From Anthopleura xanthogrammica (Eukaryota > Cnidaria > Anthozoa > Actiniaria > Actiniidae), in NCBI GenBank assembly GCA_964019055.1, contig CAXHSA010000093.1, forward strand, positions 372,001-436,000: a stretch of 64,000 nucleotides of DNA, read 5' to 3'. The notes below the pieces were generated by a model. It had not been told where the DNA came from and did not search any database. It saw nothing but the letters and a program-made list of their open reading frames with translations. The translations under genes were made by a program, and so were the position numbers. Positions 24,668-39,600 of the stretch are shown one piece after another; within the stretch, counting starts at the first letter, position 1, and every line of letters begins with the position of its first letter.

Positions 24668-26591
24668 TTTTGGTGCCCGCGCATGCGCAGCTACAAAGTT
24701 AGGCACTTTACGATTTTGGAATTTCTCAATTTTGATCACGGAAATGGATTACTGGCACAATTCCACCCATACATGGTCACGTTTATCTTGTGAAAATTCG
24801 GAAGTCTTCCCCCAGTTTTGGTGCCCGCGCATGCGCAGCTACAAAGTTAGGCACTTTACGATTTTGGAATTTGGCAATTTTGATCACGGAAATGGATTGC
24901 TGGTACGATTCTACCTATACATGGTCACGTTTGTCTTGTGAAAATTCGGCAGTCTTCCCCTAGTTTTGGTGCCCGCGCATGCGCAGCTACAAATAAAGGC
25001 ACTTTACTATTTTGGAATTTGCCAATTTTGATCACGGAAATGGATTGGAAGCACGATTCTACCTATACATTGTCACGTTTATCTTGTGAAAATTCCGCAG
25101 TCTTCCCCTAGTTTTGGTACCCGCGCATGCGCAGCTACAAAGATAGGCACTTTACGATTTTGGAATTTCTCAATTTTGATCACGGAAATGGATTACTGGC
25201 ACGATTCCACCCATACATGGTCACGTTTATCTTGTGAAAATTCGGCAGTCTTCCCCTAGTTTTGGTTCCCGCGCATGCACAGCTACAAAGATGGGCACTT
25301 TACGATTTTGGAATTTGCCAATTGTGATCACGGAAATGGATTGGTGGCATGATTCTACCTATACATGGTCACGTTTATCTTGTGAAAATTCGGCAGTCTT
25401 CCCCTAGTTTTGGTGCCCGCGCATGCGCAGCTACAAAGTTAGGCACTTTACGATTTTGGAATTTGGCAATTTTGATCACGGAAATGGATTGCTGGTACGA
25501 TTCTACCTATACATGGTCACGTTTATCTTGTGAAAATTCGGCAGTCTTCCCCTAGTTTTGGTGCCTGCGCATGCGCAGCTACAAATATAGGCACTTTACG
25601 ATTTTAGAATTTGCCAATTTTGATCACGAAAATGGATTGCTGGCAGGATTCTACCTATACATGGTCACGTTTATCTTGTGAAAATTCGGCAGTCTTCCCC
25701 TAGTTTTGGTGCCCGCGCATGCGCAGCTACAAAGTTAGGCACTTTACGATTTTTGAATTTCTCAATTTTGATCACGGAAATGGATTACTGGCACAATTCC
25801 ACCCATACATGGTCACGTTTATCTTGTGAAAATTCGGCAGTCTTCCCCTAGTTTTGGTGCCCGCGCATGCGCAGCTACAAAGTTAGGTACTTTACGATTT
25901 TGGAATTTGGCAATTTTGATCACGGAAATGGATTGCTGGTACGATTCTACCTATACATGGTCACGTTTATCTTGTGAAAATTCGGCAGTCTTCCCCTAGT
26001 TTTGGTGCCCGGGCATGCGCAGCTACAAATATAGGCACTTTACTATTTTGGAATTTGCCAATTTTGATCACGGAAATGGATTGGAAGCACGATTCTACCT
26101 ATACATGGTCACGTTTATCTTGTGAAAATTCGGCAGTCTTCCCCTAGTTTTGGTGCCCGCGCATGCGCAGCTACAAATTTAGGCACTTTACGATTTTGGA
26201 ATTTGGCAATTTTGATCACGGAAATGGATTGCTGGTACGATTCTTCGTATAGATGGTCACGTTTATCTTGTGAAAATTCGGCAGTCTTCCCCTAGTTTTG
26301 GTGCCCGCGCATGCGCAGCTACAAATAAAGGCACTTTACTATTTTGGAATTTGCCAATTTTGATCACGGAAATGGATTGGTGGCACGATTCTACCTATAC
26401 ATGGTCACGTTTATCTTGTGAAAATTCGGCAGTCTTCCCCTAGTTTTGGTGCCCGCGCATGCGCAGCTACAAAAATAGGCACTTTACGATTTTGAAATTT
26501 CTCAATTTTGATCACGGAAATGGATTACTGGCACGATTCCACCCATACATGGTCACGTTTATCTTGTGAAAATTCGGCAGTCTTCCCCTAG

Positions 26592-27479
26592 TTTTGGTGC
26601 CCGCGCATGCGCAGCTACAAAGACAGGAACTTTACGATTTTGGAATTTCTCAATTTTGATCACGGAAATGGATTACTGGCACAATTCCCCCCATACATGG
26701 TCACGTTTATCTTGTGAAAATTCGGCAGTCTTCCCCTAGTTTTGGTGCCCGCGCATGCGCAGCTACAAAGTTAGGCACTTTACGATTTTGGAATTTGCCA
26801 ATTTTGATCACGGAAATGGATTGCTGGCACGATTCCACCCATACATGGTCACGTTTATCTTGTGAAAATTCGGCAGTCTTCCCCTAGTTTTGGTACCCGC
26901 GCATGCGCAGCTACAAATATAGGCACTTTACGATTTTAGAATTTGCCAATTTTGATCACGAAAATGGATTGCTGGCACGATTCCACCCATACATGGTCAC
27001 GTTTATCTTGTGAAAATTCGGCAGTCTTCCCCTAGTTTTGGTGCCCGCGCATGCGCAGCTACAAAGACAGGAACTTTACGATTTTGGAATTTCTCAATTT
27101 TGATCACGGAAATGGATTACTGGCACAATTCCCCCCATACATGGTCACGTTTATCTTGTGAAAATTCGGCAGTCTTCCCCTAGTTTTGGTGCCCGCGCAT
27201 GCGCAGCTACAAAGTTAGGCACTTTACGATTTTGGAATTTGCCAATTTTGATCACGGAAATGGATTGCTGGCACGATTCCACCCATACATGGTCACGTTT
27301 ATCTTGTGAAAATTCGGCAGTCTTCCCCTAGTTTTGGTACCCGCGCATGCGCAGCTACAAATATAGGCACTTTACGATTTTAGAATTTGCCAATTTTGAT
27401 CACGAAAATGGATTGCTGGCACGATTCCACCCATACATGGTCACGTTTATCTTGTGAAAATTCGGCAGTCTTCCCCTAG
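26592..27479 (+). repeat. Trimer HOR, two copies of 444 bp, inside copy 1
   Basis: Copies run 26592-27035 and 27036-27479. The order is AGACAGGAAC with CCCCCC; AGTTA with CCACCC; GGTACCC with ATATA and CGAAAA. The same pair is present in copy 2 at 37100-37987, so it predates the giant duplication. Confidence 0.87.
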
Positions 27480-30400
27480 TTTTGGTGCCCGCGCATGCGC
27501 AGCTACAAGGATAGGCACTTTACGATTTTGGAATTTGCCAATTTTGATCACGGAAATGGATTACTGGCACGATTCCACCCATACATGGGAACGTTTATCT
27601 TTTGAAAATTCGGCAGTCTTCCTCTAGTTTTGGTGCCCGCGCATGCGCAGCTACAAAGATAGGCACTTTACGATTTTGGAATTTGCCAATTTTGATCACG
27701 GAAATGGATTGCTGGCACGATTCTACCTATACATGGTCACGTTTATCTTGTGAAAATTCGGCAGTCTTCCCCTAGTTTTGGTGCCCGCGCATGCGCAGCT
27801 ACAAAGTTAGGCACTTTACGATTTTGGAATTTGCCAATTTTGATCACGGAAATGGATTGCTGGCACGATTCTACCTGTACATGGTCACGTTTATGTTGTG
27901 AAAATTCGGCAGTCTTCCCCTAGTTTTGGTGCCCGCGCATGCGCAGCTACAAAGTTAGGCACTTTACGATTTTGGAATTTCTCAATTTTGATCACGGAAA
28001 TGGATTACTGGCACAATTCCCCCCATACATGGTCACGTTTATCTTGTGAAAATTCGGCAGTCTTCCCCTAGTTTTGGTGCCCGCGCATGCGCAGCTACAA
28101 GGATAGGCACTTTACGATTTTGGAATTTGCCAATTGTGATCACGGAAATGGATTGCTGGCACGATTCTACCTATACATGGTCACGTTTATGTTGTGAAAA
28201 TTCGGCAGTCTTCCCTTAGTTTTGGTGCCCGCGCATGCGCAGCTACAAAGATAGCCACTTTACGATTTTGAAATTTCTCAATTTTGATCACGGAAATGGA
28301 TTACTGGCACGATTCCACCCATACATGGTAACGTTTATCTTTTGAAAATTCGGCAGTCTTCCTCTAGTTTTGGTGCCCGCGCATGCGCAGCTACAAATAT
28401 AGGCACTTTACTATTTTGGAATTTGCCAATTTTGATCACGGAAATGGATTGGAAGCACGATTCTACCTATACATGGTCACGTTTATCTTGTGAAAATTCG
28501 GCAGTCTTCCCCTAGTTTTGGTGCCCGCGCATGCGCAGCTACAAATTTAGGCACATTACGATTTTGGAATTTGGCAATTTTGATCACGGAAATGGATTGC
28601 TGGTACGATTCTTCCTATACATGGTCACGTTTATCTTGTGAAAATTCGGCAGTCTTCCCCTAGTTTTGGTGCCCGCGCATGCGCAGCTACAAATAAAGGC
28701 ACTTTACGATTTTGGAATTTCTCAATTTTGATCACGGAAATGGATTACTGGCACGATTCCACCCATACATGGTCACGTTTATCTTGTGAAAATTCGGCAG
28801 TCTTCCCCTAGTTTTGGTGCCCGCGCATGGGCAGCTACAAGGATAGGCACTTTACGATTTTGGAATTTGCCAATTTTGATCACGGAAATGGATTACTGGC
28901 ACGATTCCACCCATACATGGTAACGTTTATCTTTTGAAAATTCGGCAGTCTTCCTCTAGTTTTGGTGCCCGCGCATGCGCAGCTCCAAAGATAGGCACTT
29001 TACGATTTTGGAATTTGCCAATTTTGATCACGGAAATGGATTGCTGGCACGATTCTACCTATACATGGTCACGTTTATCTTGTGAAAATTCGGCAGTCTT
29101 CCCCTAGTTTTGGTGCCCGCGCATGCGCAGCTACAAAGTTAGGCACTTTACGATTTTGGAATTTGCCAATTTTGATCACGGAAATGGATTGCTGGCACGA
29201 TTCTACCTATACATGGTCACGTTTATGTTGTGAAAATTCGGCAGTCTTCCCCTAGTTTTGGTGCCCACGCATGCGCAGCTACAAAGTTAGGCACTTTACG
29301 ATTTTGGAATTTCTCAATTTTGATCACGGAAATGGATTACTGGCACAATTCCCCCCATACATGGTCACGTTTATCTTGTGAAAATTCGGCAGTCTTCCCC
29401 TAGTTTTGGTGCCCGCGCATGCGCAGCTACAAGGATAGGCACTTTACGATTTTGGAATTTGCCAATTTTGATCACGGAAATGGATTGCTGGCACGATTCT
29501 ACCTATACATGGTCACGTTTATGTTGTGAGAATTCGGCAGTCTTCCCTTAGTTTTGGTGCCCGCGCATGCGCAGCTACAAAGATAGCCACTTTACGATTT
29601 TGGAATTTCTCAATTTTGATCACGGAAATGGATTACTGGCACGATTCCACCCATACATGGTAACGTTTATCTTTTGAAAATTCGGCAGTCTTCCTCTAGT
29701 TTTGGTGCCCGCGCATGGGCAGCTACAAAGTTAGGCACTTTACGATTTTGGAATTTGCCAATTTTGATCACGGAAATGGATTGCTGGCACGATTCCACCC
29801 ATACATGGTCACGTTTATCTTGTGAAAATTCGGCAGTCTTCCCCTAGTTTTGGTGCCCGCGCATGCGCAGCTACAAATATAGGCACTTTACGATTTTAGA
29901 ATTTGCCAATTTTGATCACGAAAATGGATTGCTGGCACGATTCCACCCATACATGGTCACGTTTATCTTGTGAAAATTCGGCAGTCTTCCCCTAGTTTTG
30001 GTGCCCGCGCATGCGCAGCTACAAGGATAGGCACTTTACGATTTTGGAATTTGCCAATTTTGATCACGGAAATGGATTACTGGCACGATTCCACCCATAC
30101 ATGGTAACGTTTATCTTTTGAAAATTCGGCAGTCTTCCTCTAGTTTTGGTGCCCGCGCATGCGCAGCTCCAAAGATAGGCACTTTACGATTTTGGAATTT
30201 GCCAATTTTGATCACGGAAATGGATTGCTGGCACGATTCTACCTATACATGGTCACGTTTATCTTGTGAAAATTCGGCAGTCTTCCCCTAGTTTTGGTGC
30301 CCGCGCATGCGCAGCTACAAAGTTAGGCACTTTACAATTTTGGAATTTGCCAATTTTGATCACGGAAATGGATTGCTGGCACGATTCTACCTATACATGG

Positions 30401-30587
30401 TCACGTTTATGTTGTGAAAATTCGGCAGTCTTCCCCTAGTTTTGGTGCCCGCGCATGCGCAGCTACAAAGTTAGGCACTTTACGATTTTGGAATTTCTCA
30501 ATTTTGATCACGGAAATGGATTACTGGCACAATTCCCCCCATACATGGTCACGTTTATCTTGTGAAAATTCGGCAGTCTTCCCCTAG

Positions 30588-33500
30588 TTTTGGTTCCCGC
30601 GCATGCGCAGCTACAAAGTTAGGCACTTTACGATTTTGGAATTTGCCAATTTTGATCACGGAAATGGATTGCTGGTACGATTCTTCCTATATATGGTCAC
30701 GTTTATCTTGTGAAAATTCGGCAGTCTTCCCCTAGTTTTGGTGCCCGCGCATGCGCAGCTACAAATATAGGCACTTTACGATTTTAGAATTTGCCAATTT
30801 TGATCACGAAAATGGATTGCTGGCACGATTCCACCCATACATGGTCACGTTTATCTTGTGAAAATTCGGCAGTCTTCCCCTAGTTTTGGTGCCCGCGCAT
30901 GCGCAGCTACAAATTTAGGCACTTTACGATTTTGGAATTTGGCAATTTTGATCACGGAAATGGATTGCTGGTACGATTCTTCCTATACATGGTCACGTTT
31001 ATCTTGTGAAAATTCGGCAGTCTTCCCCTAGTTTTGGTGCCCGCGCATGCGCAGCTACAAATAAAGGCACTTTACTATTTTGGAATTTGCCAATTTTGAT
31101 CACGGAAATGGATTGGTGGCACGATTCTACCTATACATGGTCACGTTTATCTTGTGAAAATTCGGCAGTCTTCCCCTAGTTTAGGTGCCCGCGCATGCGC
31201 AGCTACAAAAATAGGCACTTTACGATTTTGGAATTTCTCAATTTTGATCACGGAAATGGATTACTGGCACGATTCCACCCATACATGGTCACGTTTATCT
31301 TGTGAAAATTCGGCAGTCTTCCCCTAGTTTTGGTGCCCGCGCATGCGCAGCTACAAAGACAGGCACTTTACGATTTTGGAATTTCTCAATTTTGATCACG
31401 GAAATGGATTACTGGCACAATTCCCCCCATACATGGTCACGTTTATCTTGTGAAAATTCGGCAGTCTTCCCCTAGTTTTGGTGCCCGCGCATGCGCAGCT
31501 ACAAAGTTAGGCACTTTACGATTTTGGAATTTGCCAATTTTGATCACGGAAATGGATTGCTGGCACGATTCCACCCATACATGGTCACGTTTATCTTGTG
31601 AAAATTCGGCAGTCTTCCCCTAGTTTTGGTGCCCGCGCATGCGCAGCTACAAATATAGGCACTTTACGATTTTGGAATTTCTCAATTTTGATCACGAAAA
31701 TGGATTGCTGGCACGATTCCACCCATACATGGTCACGTTTATCTTGTGAAAATTCGGCAGTCTTCCCCTAGTTTTGGTGCCCGCGCATGCGCAGCTACAA
31801 GGATAGGCACTTTACGATTTTGGAATTTGCCAATTTTGATCACGGAAATGGATTACTGGCACGATTCCACCCATACATGGTAACGTTTATCTTTTGAAAA
31901 TTCGGCAGTCTTCCTCTAGTTTTGGTGCCCGCGCATGCGCAGCTCCAAAGATAGGCACTTTACGATTTTGGAACTTGCCAATTTTGATCACGGAAATGGA
32001 TTGCTGGCATGATTCTACCTATACATGGTCACGTTTATGTTGTGAAAATTCGGCAGTCTTCCCCTAGTTTTGGTGCCCGCGCATGCGCAGCTACAAAGTT
32101 AGGCACTTTACGATTTTGGAATTTGCCAATTTTGATCACGGAAATGGATTGCTGGCACGATTCTACCTATACATGGTCACGTTTATGTTGTGAAAATTCG
32201 GCAGTCTTCCCCTAGTTTTGGTGCCCGCGCATGCGCAGCTACAAAGTTAGGCACTTTACGATTTTGGAATTTCTCAATTTTGATCACGGAAATGGATTAC
32301 TGGCACAATTCCCCCCATACATGGTCATGTTTATCTTGTGAAAATTCGGCAGTCTTCCCCTAGTTTTGGTTCCCGCGCATGCGCAGCTACAAAGTTAGGC
32401 ACTTTACGATTTTGGAATTTGCCAATTTTGATCACGGAAATGGATTGCTGGTACGATTCTTCCTATACATGGTCACGTTTATCTTGTGAAAATTCGGCAG
32501 TCTTCCCCTAGTTTTGGTGCCCGGGCATGCGCAGCTACAAATTTAGGCACTTTACGATTTTGGAATTTGGCAATTTTGATCACGGAAATGGATTGCTGGT
32601 ACGATTCTTCCTATACATGGTCACGTTTATCTTGTGAAAATTCGGCAGTCTTCCCCTAGTTTTGGTGCCCGCGCATGCGCAGCTACAAATATAGGCACTT
32701 TACGATTTTAGAATTTGCCAATTTTGATCACGAAAATGGATTGCTGGCACGATTCCACCCATACATGGTCACGTTTATCTTGTGAAAATTCGGCAGTCTT
32801 CCCCTAGTTTTGGTGCCCGCGCATGCGCAGCTACAAATTTAGGCACTTTACGATTTTGGAATTTGGCAATTTTGATCACGGAAATGGATTGCTGGTACGA
32901 TTCTTCCTATACATGGTCACGTTTATCTTGTGAAAATTCGGCAGTCTTCCCCTAGTTTTGGTGCCCGCGCATGCGCAGCTACAAATAAAGGCACTTTACT
33001 ATTTTGGAATTTGCCAATTTTGATCACGGAAATGGATTGGTGGCACGATTCTACCTATACATGGTCACGTTTATCTTGTGAAAATTCGGCAGTCTTCCCC
33101 TAGTTTAGGTGCCCGCGCATGCGCAGCTACAAAAATAGGCACTTTACGATTTTGGAATTTCTCAATTTTGATCACGGAAATGGATTACTGGCACGATTCC
33201 ACCCATACATGGTCACGTTTATCTTGTGAAAATTCGGCAGTCTTCCCCTAGTTTTGGTGCCCGCGCATGCGCAGCTACAAAGACAGGCACTTTACGATTT
33301 TGGAATTTCTCAATTTTGATCACGGAAATGGATTACTGGCACGATTCCAACCATACATGGTCACGTTTATCTTGTGAAAATTCGGCAGTCTTCCCCTAGT
33401 TTTGGTGCCCGCGCATGCGCAGCTACAAAGTTAGGCACTTTACGATTTTGGAATTTGCCAATTTTGATCACGGAAATGGATTGCTGGCACGATTCCACCC

Positions 33501-33695
33501 ATACATGGTCACGTTTATCTTGTGAAAATTCGGCAGTCTTCCCCTAGTTTTGGTGCCCGCGCATGCGCAGCTACAAATATAGGCACTTTACGATTTTAGA
33601 ATTTGCCAATTTTGATCACGAAAATGGATTGCTGGCACGATTCCACCCATACATGGTCACGTTTATCTTGTGAAAATTCGGCAGTCTTCCCCTAG
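30588..33695 (+). repeat. 12-mer HOR plus a 9-unit partial copy in giant copy 1
   Basis: GGTTCCC marker units at 30588 and 32364 are 12 units apart. The 12-mer order is GGTTCCC with GGTACG; ATATA; ATTTA; ATAAA with GGTGGC; CTAGTTTAGG with AAAATA; AGACAGG; AGTTA; ATATA; GGATA with GGTAACG; CTCCAAAGATA with GGAACTT and CATGAT; AGTTA; CTC with CCCCCC. From 32364 nine units follow, with an added GGGCATGC unit at position 2, and then giant copy 2 begins. Confidence 0.87.
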
Positions 33696-36600
33696 TTTTG
33701 GTGCCCGCGCATGCGCAGCTACAAAGTTAGGCACTTTACGATTTTGGAATTTGCCAATTTTGATCACGGAAATGGATTGCTGGTACGATTCTACCTATAC
33801 ATGGTCACGTTTATCTTGTGAAAATTCGGCAGTCTTCCCCTAGTTTTTGTGCCCGCGCATGCGCAGCTACAAATATAGGCACTTTACGATTTTAGAATTT
33901 GCCAATTTTGATCACGGAAATGGATTACTGGCACAATTCCCCCCATACATGGTCACGTTTATCTTGTGAAAATTCGGCAGTCTTCCCCTAGTTTTTGTGC
34001 CCGCGCATGCGCAGCTACAAGGATAGGCACTTTACGATTTTGGAATTTGCCAATTTTGATCACGGAAATGGATTGCTGGCACGATTCTACCTATACATGG
34101 TCACGTTTATCTTGTGAGAATTCGGCAGTCTTCCCTTAGTTTTGGTGCCCGCGCATGCGCAGCTACAAAGATAGCCACTTTACGATTTTGGAATTTCTCA
34201 ATTTTGATCACGGAAATGGATTACTGGCACGATTCCACCCATACATGGTAACGTTTATCTTTTGAAAATTCGGCAGTCTTCCTCTAGTTTTGGTGCCCGC
34301 GCATGCGCAGCTACAAAGTTAGGCACTTTACGATTTTGGAATTTGCCAATTTTGATCACGGAAATGGATTGCTGGCACGATTCCACCCATACATGGTCAC
34401 GTTTATCTTGTGAAAATTCGGCAGTCTTCCCCTAGTTTTGGTGCCCGCGCATGCGCAGCTACAAATATAGGCACTTTACGATTTTAGAATTTGCCAATTT
34501 TGATCACGAAAATGGATTGCTGGCACGATTCCACCCATACATGGTCACGTTTATGTTGTGAAAATTCGGCAGTCTTCCCCTAGTTTTGGTGCCCGCGCAT
34601 GCGCAGCTACAAGGATAGGCACTTTACGATTTTGGAATTTGCCAATTTTGATCACGGAAATGGATTACTGGCACGATTCCACCCATACATGGTAACGTTT
34701 ATCTTTTGAAAATTCGGCAGTCTTCCTCTAGTTTTGGTGCCCGCGCATGCGCAGCTCCAAAGATAGGCACTTTACGATTTTGGAATTTGCCAATTTTGAT
34801 CACGGAAATGGATTGCTGGCACGATTCTACCTATACATGGTCACGTTTATGTTGTGAAAATTCGGCAGTCTTCCCCTAGTTTTGGTGCCCGCGCATGCGC
34901 AGCTACAAAGTTAGGCACTTTACGATTTTGGAATTTGCCAATTTTGATCACGGAAATGGATTGCTGGTACGATTCTACCTATACATGGTCACGTTTATCT
35001 TGTGAAAATTCGGCAGTCTTCCCCTAGTTTTTGTGCCCGCGCATGCGCAGCTACAAATATAGGCACTTTACGATTTTAGAATTTGCCAATTTTGATCACG
35101 AAAATGGATTGCTGGCACGATTCTACCTATACATGGTCACGTTTATCTTGTGAAAATTCGGCAGTCTTCCCCTAGTTTTGGTGCCCGCGCATGCGCAGCT
35201 ACAAAGTTAGGCACTTTACGATTTTGGAATTTCTCAATTTTGATCACGGAAATGGATTACTGGCACAATTCCACCCATACATGGTCACGTTTATCTTGTG
35301 AAAATTCGGAAGTCTTCCCCCAGTTTTGGTGCCCGCGCATGCGCAGCTACAAAGTTAGGCACTTTACGATTTTGGAATTTGGCAATTTTGATCACGGAAA
35401 TGGATTGCTGGTACGATTCTACCTATACATGGTCACGTTTGTCTTGTGAAAATTCGGCAGTCTTCCCCTAGTTTTGGTGCCCGCGCATGCGCAGCTACAA
35501 ATAAAGGCACTTTACTATTTTGGAATTTGCCAATTTTGATCACGGAAATGGATTGGAAGCACGATTCTACCTATACATTGTCACGTTTATCTTGTGAAAA
35601 TTCCGCAGTCTTCCCCTAGTTTTGGTACCCGCGCATGCGCAGCTACAAAGATAGGCACTTTACGATTTTGGAATTTCTCAATTTTGATCACGGAAATGGA
35701 TTACTGGCACGATTCCACCCATACATGGTCACGTTTATCTTGTGAAAATTCGGCAGTCTTCCCCTAGTTTTGGTTCCCGCGCATGCACAGCTACAAAGAT
35801 GGGCACTTTACGATTTTGGAATTTGCCAATTGTGATCACGGAAATGGATTGGTGGCATGATTCTACCTATACATGGTCACGTTTATCTTGTGAAAATTCG
35901 GCAGTCTTCCCCTAGTTTTGGTGCCCGCGCATGCGCAGCTACAAAGTTAGGCACTTTACGATTTTGGAATTTGGCAATTTTGATCACGGAAATGGATTGC
36001 TGGTACGATTCTACCTATACATGGTCACGTTTATCTTGTGAAAATTCGGCAGTCTTCCCCTAGTTTTGGTGCCTGCGCATGCGCAGCTACAAATATAGGC
36101 ACTTTACGATTTTAGAATTTGCCAATTTTGATCACGAAAATGGATTGCTGGCAGGATTCTACCTATACATGGTCACGTTTATCTTGTGAAAATTCGGCAG
36201 TCTTCCCCTAGTTTTGGTGCCCGCGCATGCGCAGCTACAAAGTTAGGCACTTTACGATTTTTGAATTTCTCAATTTTGATCACGGAAATGGATTACTGGC
36301 ACAATTCCACCCATACATGGTCACGTTTATCTTGTGAAAATTCGGCAGTCTTCCCCTAGTTTTGGTGCCCGCGCATGCGCAGCTACAAAGTTAGGTACTT
36401 TACGATTTTGGAATTTGGCAATTTTGATCACGGAAATGGATTGCTGGTACGATTCTACCTATACATGGTCACGTTTATCTTGTGAAAATTCGGCAGTCTT
36501 CCCCTAGTTTTGGTGCCCGGGCATGCGCAGCTACAAATATAGGCACTTTACTATTTTGGAATTTGCCAATTTTGATCACGGAAATGGATTGGAAGCACGA

Positions 36601-39600
36601 TTCTACCTATACATGGTCACGTTTATCTTGTGAAAATTCGGCAGTCTTCCCCTAGTTTTGGTGCCCGCGCATGCGCAGCTACAAATTTAGGCACTTTACG
36701 ATTTTGGAATTTGGCAATTTTGATCACGGAAATGGATTGCTGGTACGATTCTTCGTATAGATGGTCACGTTTATCTTGTGAAAATTCGGCAGTCTTCCCC
36801 TAGTTTTGGTGCCCGCGCATGCGCAGCTACAAATAAAGGCACTTTACTATTTTGGAATTTGCCAATTTTGATCACGGAAATGGATTGGTGGCACGATTCT
36901 ACCTATACATGGTCACGTTTATCTTGTGAAAATTCGGCAGTCTTCCCCTAGTTTTGGTGCCCGCGCATGCGCAGCTACAAAAATAGGCACTTTACGATTT
37001 TGAAATTTCTCAATTTTGATCACGGAAATGGATTACTGGCACGATTCCACCCATACATGGTCACGTTTATCTTGTGAAAATTCGGCAGTCTTCCCCTAGT
37101 TTTGGTGCCCGCGCATGCGCAGCTACAAAGACAGGAACTTTACGATTTTGGAATTTCTCAATTTTGATCACGGAAATGGATTACTGGCACAATTCCCCCC
37201 ATACATGGTCACGTTTATCTTGTGAAAATTCGGCAGTCTTCCCCTAGTTTTGGTGCCCGCGCATGCGCAGCTACAAAGTTAGGCACTTTACGATTTTGGA
37301 ATTTGCCAATTTTGATCACGGAAATGGATTGCTGGCACGATTCCACCCATACATGGTCACGTTTATCTTGTGAAAATTCGGCAGTCTTCCCCTAGTTTTG
37401 GTACCCGCGCATGCGCAGCTACAAATATAGGCACTTTACGATTTTAGAATTTGCCAATTTTGATCACGAAAATGGATTGCTGGCACGATTCCACCCATAC
37501 ATGGTCACGTTTATCTTGTGAAAATTCGGCAGTCTTCCCCTAGTTTTGGTGCCCGCGCATGCGCAGCTACAAAGACAGGAACTTTACGATTTTGGAATTT
37601 CTCAATTTTGATCACGGAAATGGATTACTGGCACAATTCCCCCCATACATGGTCACGTTTATCTTGTGAAAATTCGGCAGTCTTCCCCTAGTTTTGGTGC
37701 CCGCGCATGCGCAGCTACAAAGTTAGGCACTTTACGATTTTGGAATTTGCCAATTTTGATCACGGAAATGGATTGCTGGCACGATTCCACCCATACATGG
37801 TCACGTTTATCTTGTGAAAATTCGGCAGTCTTCCCCTAGTTTTGGTACCCGCGCATGCGCAGCTACAAATATAGGCACTTTACGATTTTAGAATTTGCCA
37901 ATTTTGATCACGAAAATGGATTGCTGGCACGATTCCACCCATACATGGTCACGTTTATCTTGTGAAAATTCGGCAGTCTTCCCCTAGTTTTGGTGCCCGC
38001 GCATGCGCAGCTACAAGGATAGGCACTTTACGATTTTGGAATTTGCCAATTTTGATCACGGAAATGGATTACTGGCACGATTCCACCCATACATGGGAAC
38101 GTTTATCTTTTGAAAATTCGGCAGTCTTCCTCTAGTTTTGGTGCCCGCGCATGCGCAGCTACAAAGATAGGCACTTTACGATTTTGGAATTTGCCAATTT
38201 TGATCACGGAAATGGATTGCTGGCACGATTCTACCTATACATGGTCACGTTTATCTTGTGAAAATTCGGCAGTCTTCCCCTAGTTTTGGTGCCCGCGCAT
38301 GCGCAGCTACAAAGTTAGGCACTTTACGATTTTGGAATTTGCCAATTTTGATCACGGAAATGGATTGCTGGCACGATTCTACCTGTACATGGTCACGTTT
38401 ATGTTGTGAAAATTCGGCAGTCTTCCCCTAGTTTTGGTGCCCGCGCATGCGCAGCTACAAAGTTAGGCACTTTACGATTTTGGAATTTCTCAATTTTGAT
38501 CACGGAAATGGATTACTGGCACAATTCCCCCCATACATGGTCACGTTTATCTTGTGAAAATTCGGCAGTCTTCCCCTAGTTTTGGTGCCCGCGCATGCGC
38601 AGCTACAAGGATAGGCACTTTACGATTTTGGAATTTGCCAATTGTGATCACGGAAATGGATTGCTGGCACGATTCTACCTATACATGGTCACGTTTATGT
38701 TGTGAAAATTCGGCAGTCTTCCCTTAGTTTTGGTGCCCGCGCATGCGCAGCTACAAAGATAGCCACTTTACGATTTTGGAATTTCTCAATTTTGATCACG
38801 GAAATGGATTACTGGCACGATTCCACCCATACATGGTAACGTTTATCTTTTGAAAATTCGGCAGTCTTCCTCTAGTTTTGGTGCCCGCGCATGCGCAGCT
38901 ACAAATATAGGCACTTTACTATTTTGGAATTTGCCAATTTTGATCACGGAAATGGATTGGAAGCACGATTCTACCTATACATGGTCACGTTTATCTTGTG
39001 AAAATTCGGCAGTCTTCCCCTAGTTTTGGTGCCCGCGCATGCGCAGCTACAAATTTAGGCACATTACGATTTTGGAATTTGGCAATTTTGATCACGGAAA
39101 TGGATTGCTGGTACGATTCTTCCTATACATGGTCACGTTTATCTTGTGAAAATTCGGCAGTCTTCCCCTAGTTTTGGTGCCCGCGCATGCGCAGCTACAA
39201 ATAAAGGCACTTTACGATTTTGGAATTTCTCAATTTTGATCACGGAAATGGATTACTGGCACGATTCCACCCATACATGGTCACGTTTATCTTGTGAAAA
39301 TTCGGCAGTCTTCCCCTAGTTTTGGTGCCCGCGCATGGGCAGCTACAAGGATAGGCACTTTACGATTTTGGAATTTGCCAATTTTGATCACGGAAATGGA
39401 TTACTGGCACGATTCCACCCATACATGGTAACGTTTATCTTTTGAAAATTCGGCAGTCTTCCTCTAGTTTTGGTGCCCGCGCATGCGCAGCTCCAAAGAT
39501 AGGCACTTTACGATTTTGGAATTTGCCAATTTTGATCACGGAAATGGATTGCTGGCACGATTCTACCTATACATGGTCACGTTTATCTTGTGAAAATTCG

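Larger units (their letters stand above)
23188..33695 (+). repeat. Giant tandem duplication, copy 1 (71 monomers, 10508 bp)
   Basis: The unit-by-unit order of variants matches 33696-45535. The offset is 10508 bp up to 29699 and 11840 bp from 29700 on. Rare private variants shared by both copies include GCCTGCGCATGC (25556, 36064), TTCTTCGTATAGATGG (26242, 36750), ACCTGTACATGG (27873, 38381), TTTACAATTTTGG (30332, 42172), TATATATGG (30688, 42528) and CTAGTTTAGG (31176, 43016). I saw about six substitutions by eye, so identity exceeds 99.9%. Copy 1 ends exactly where copy 2 begins. The left limit is between 23160 and 23188, where the upstream TGTTGTG tail stops matching. Confidence 0.93.
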
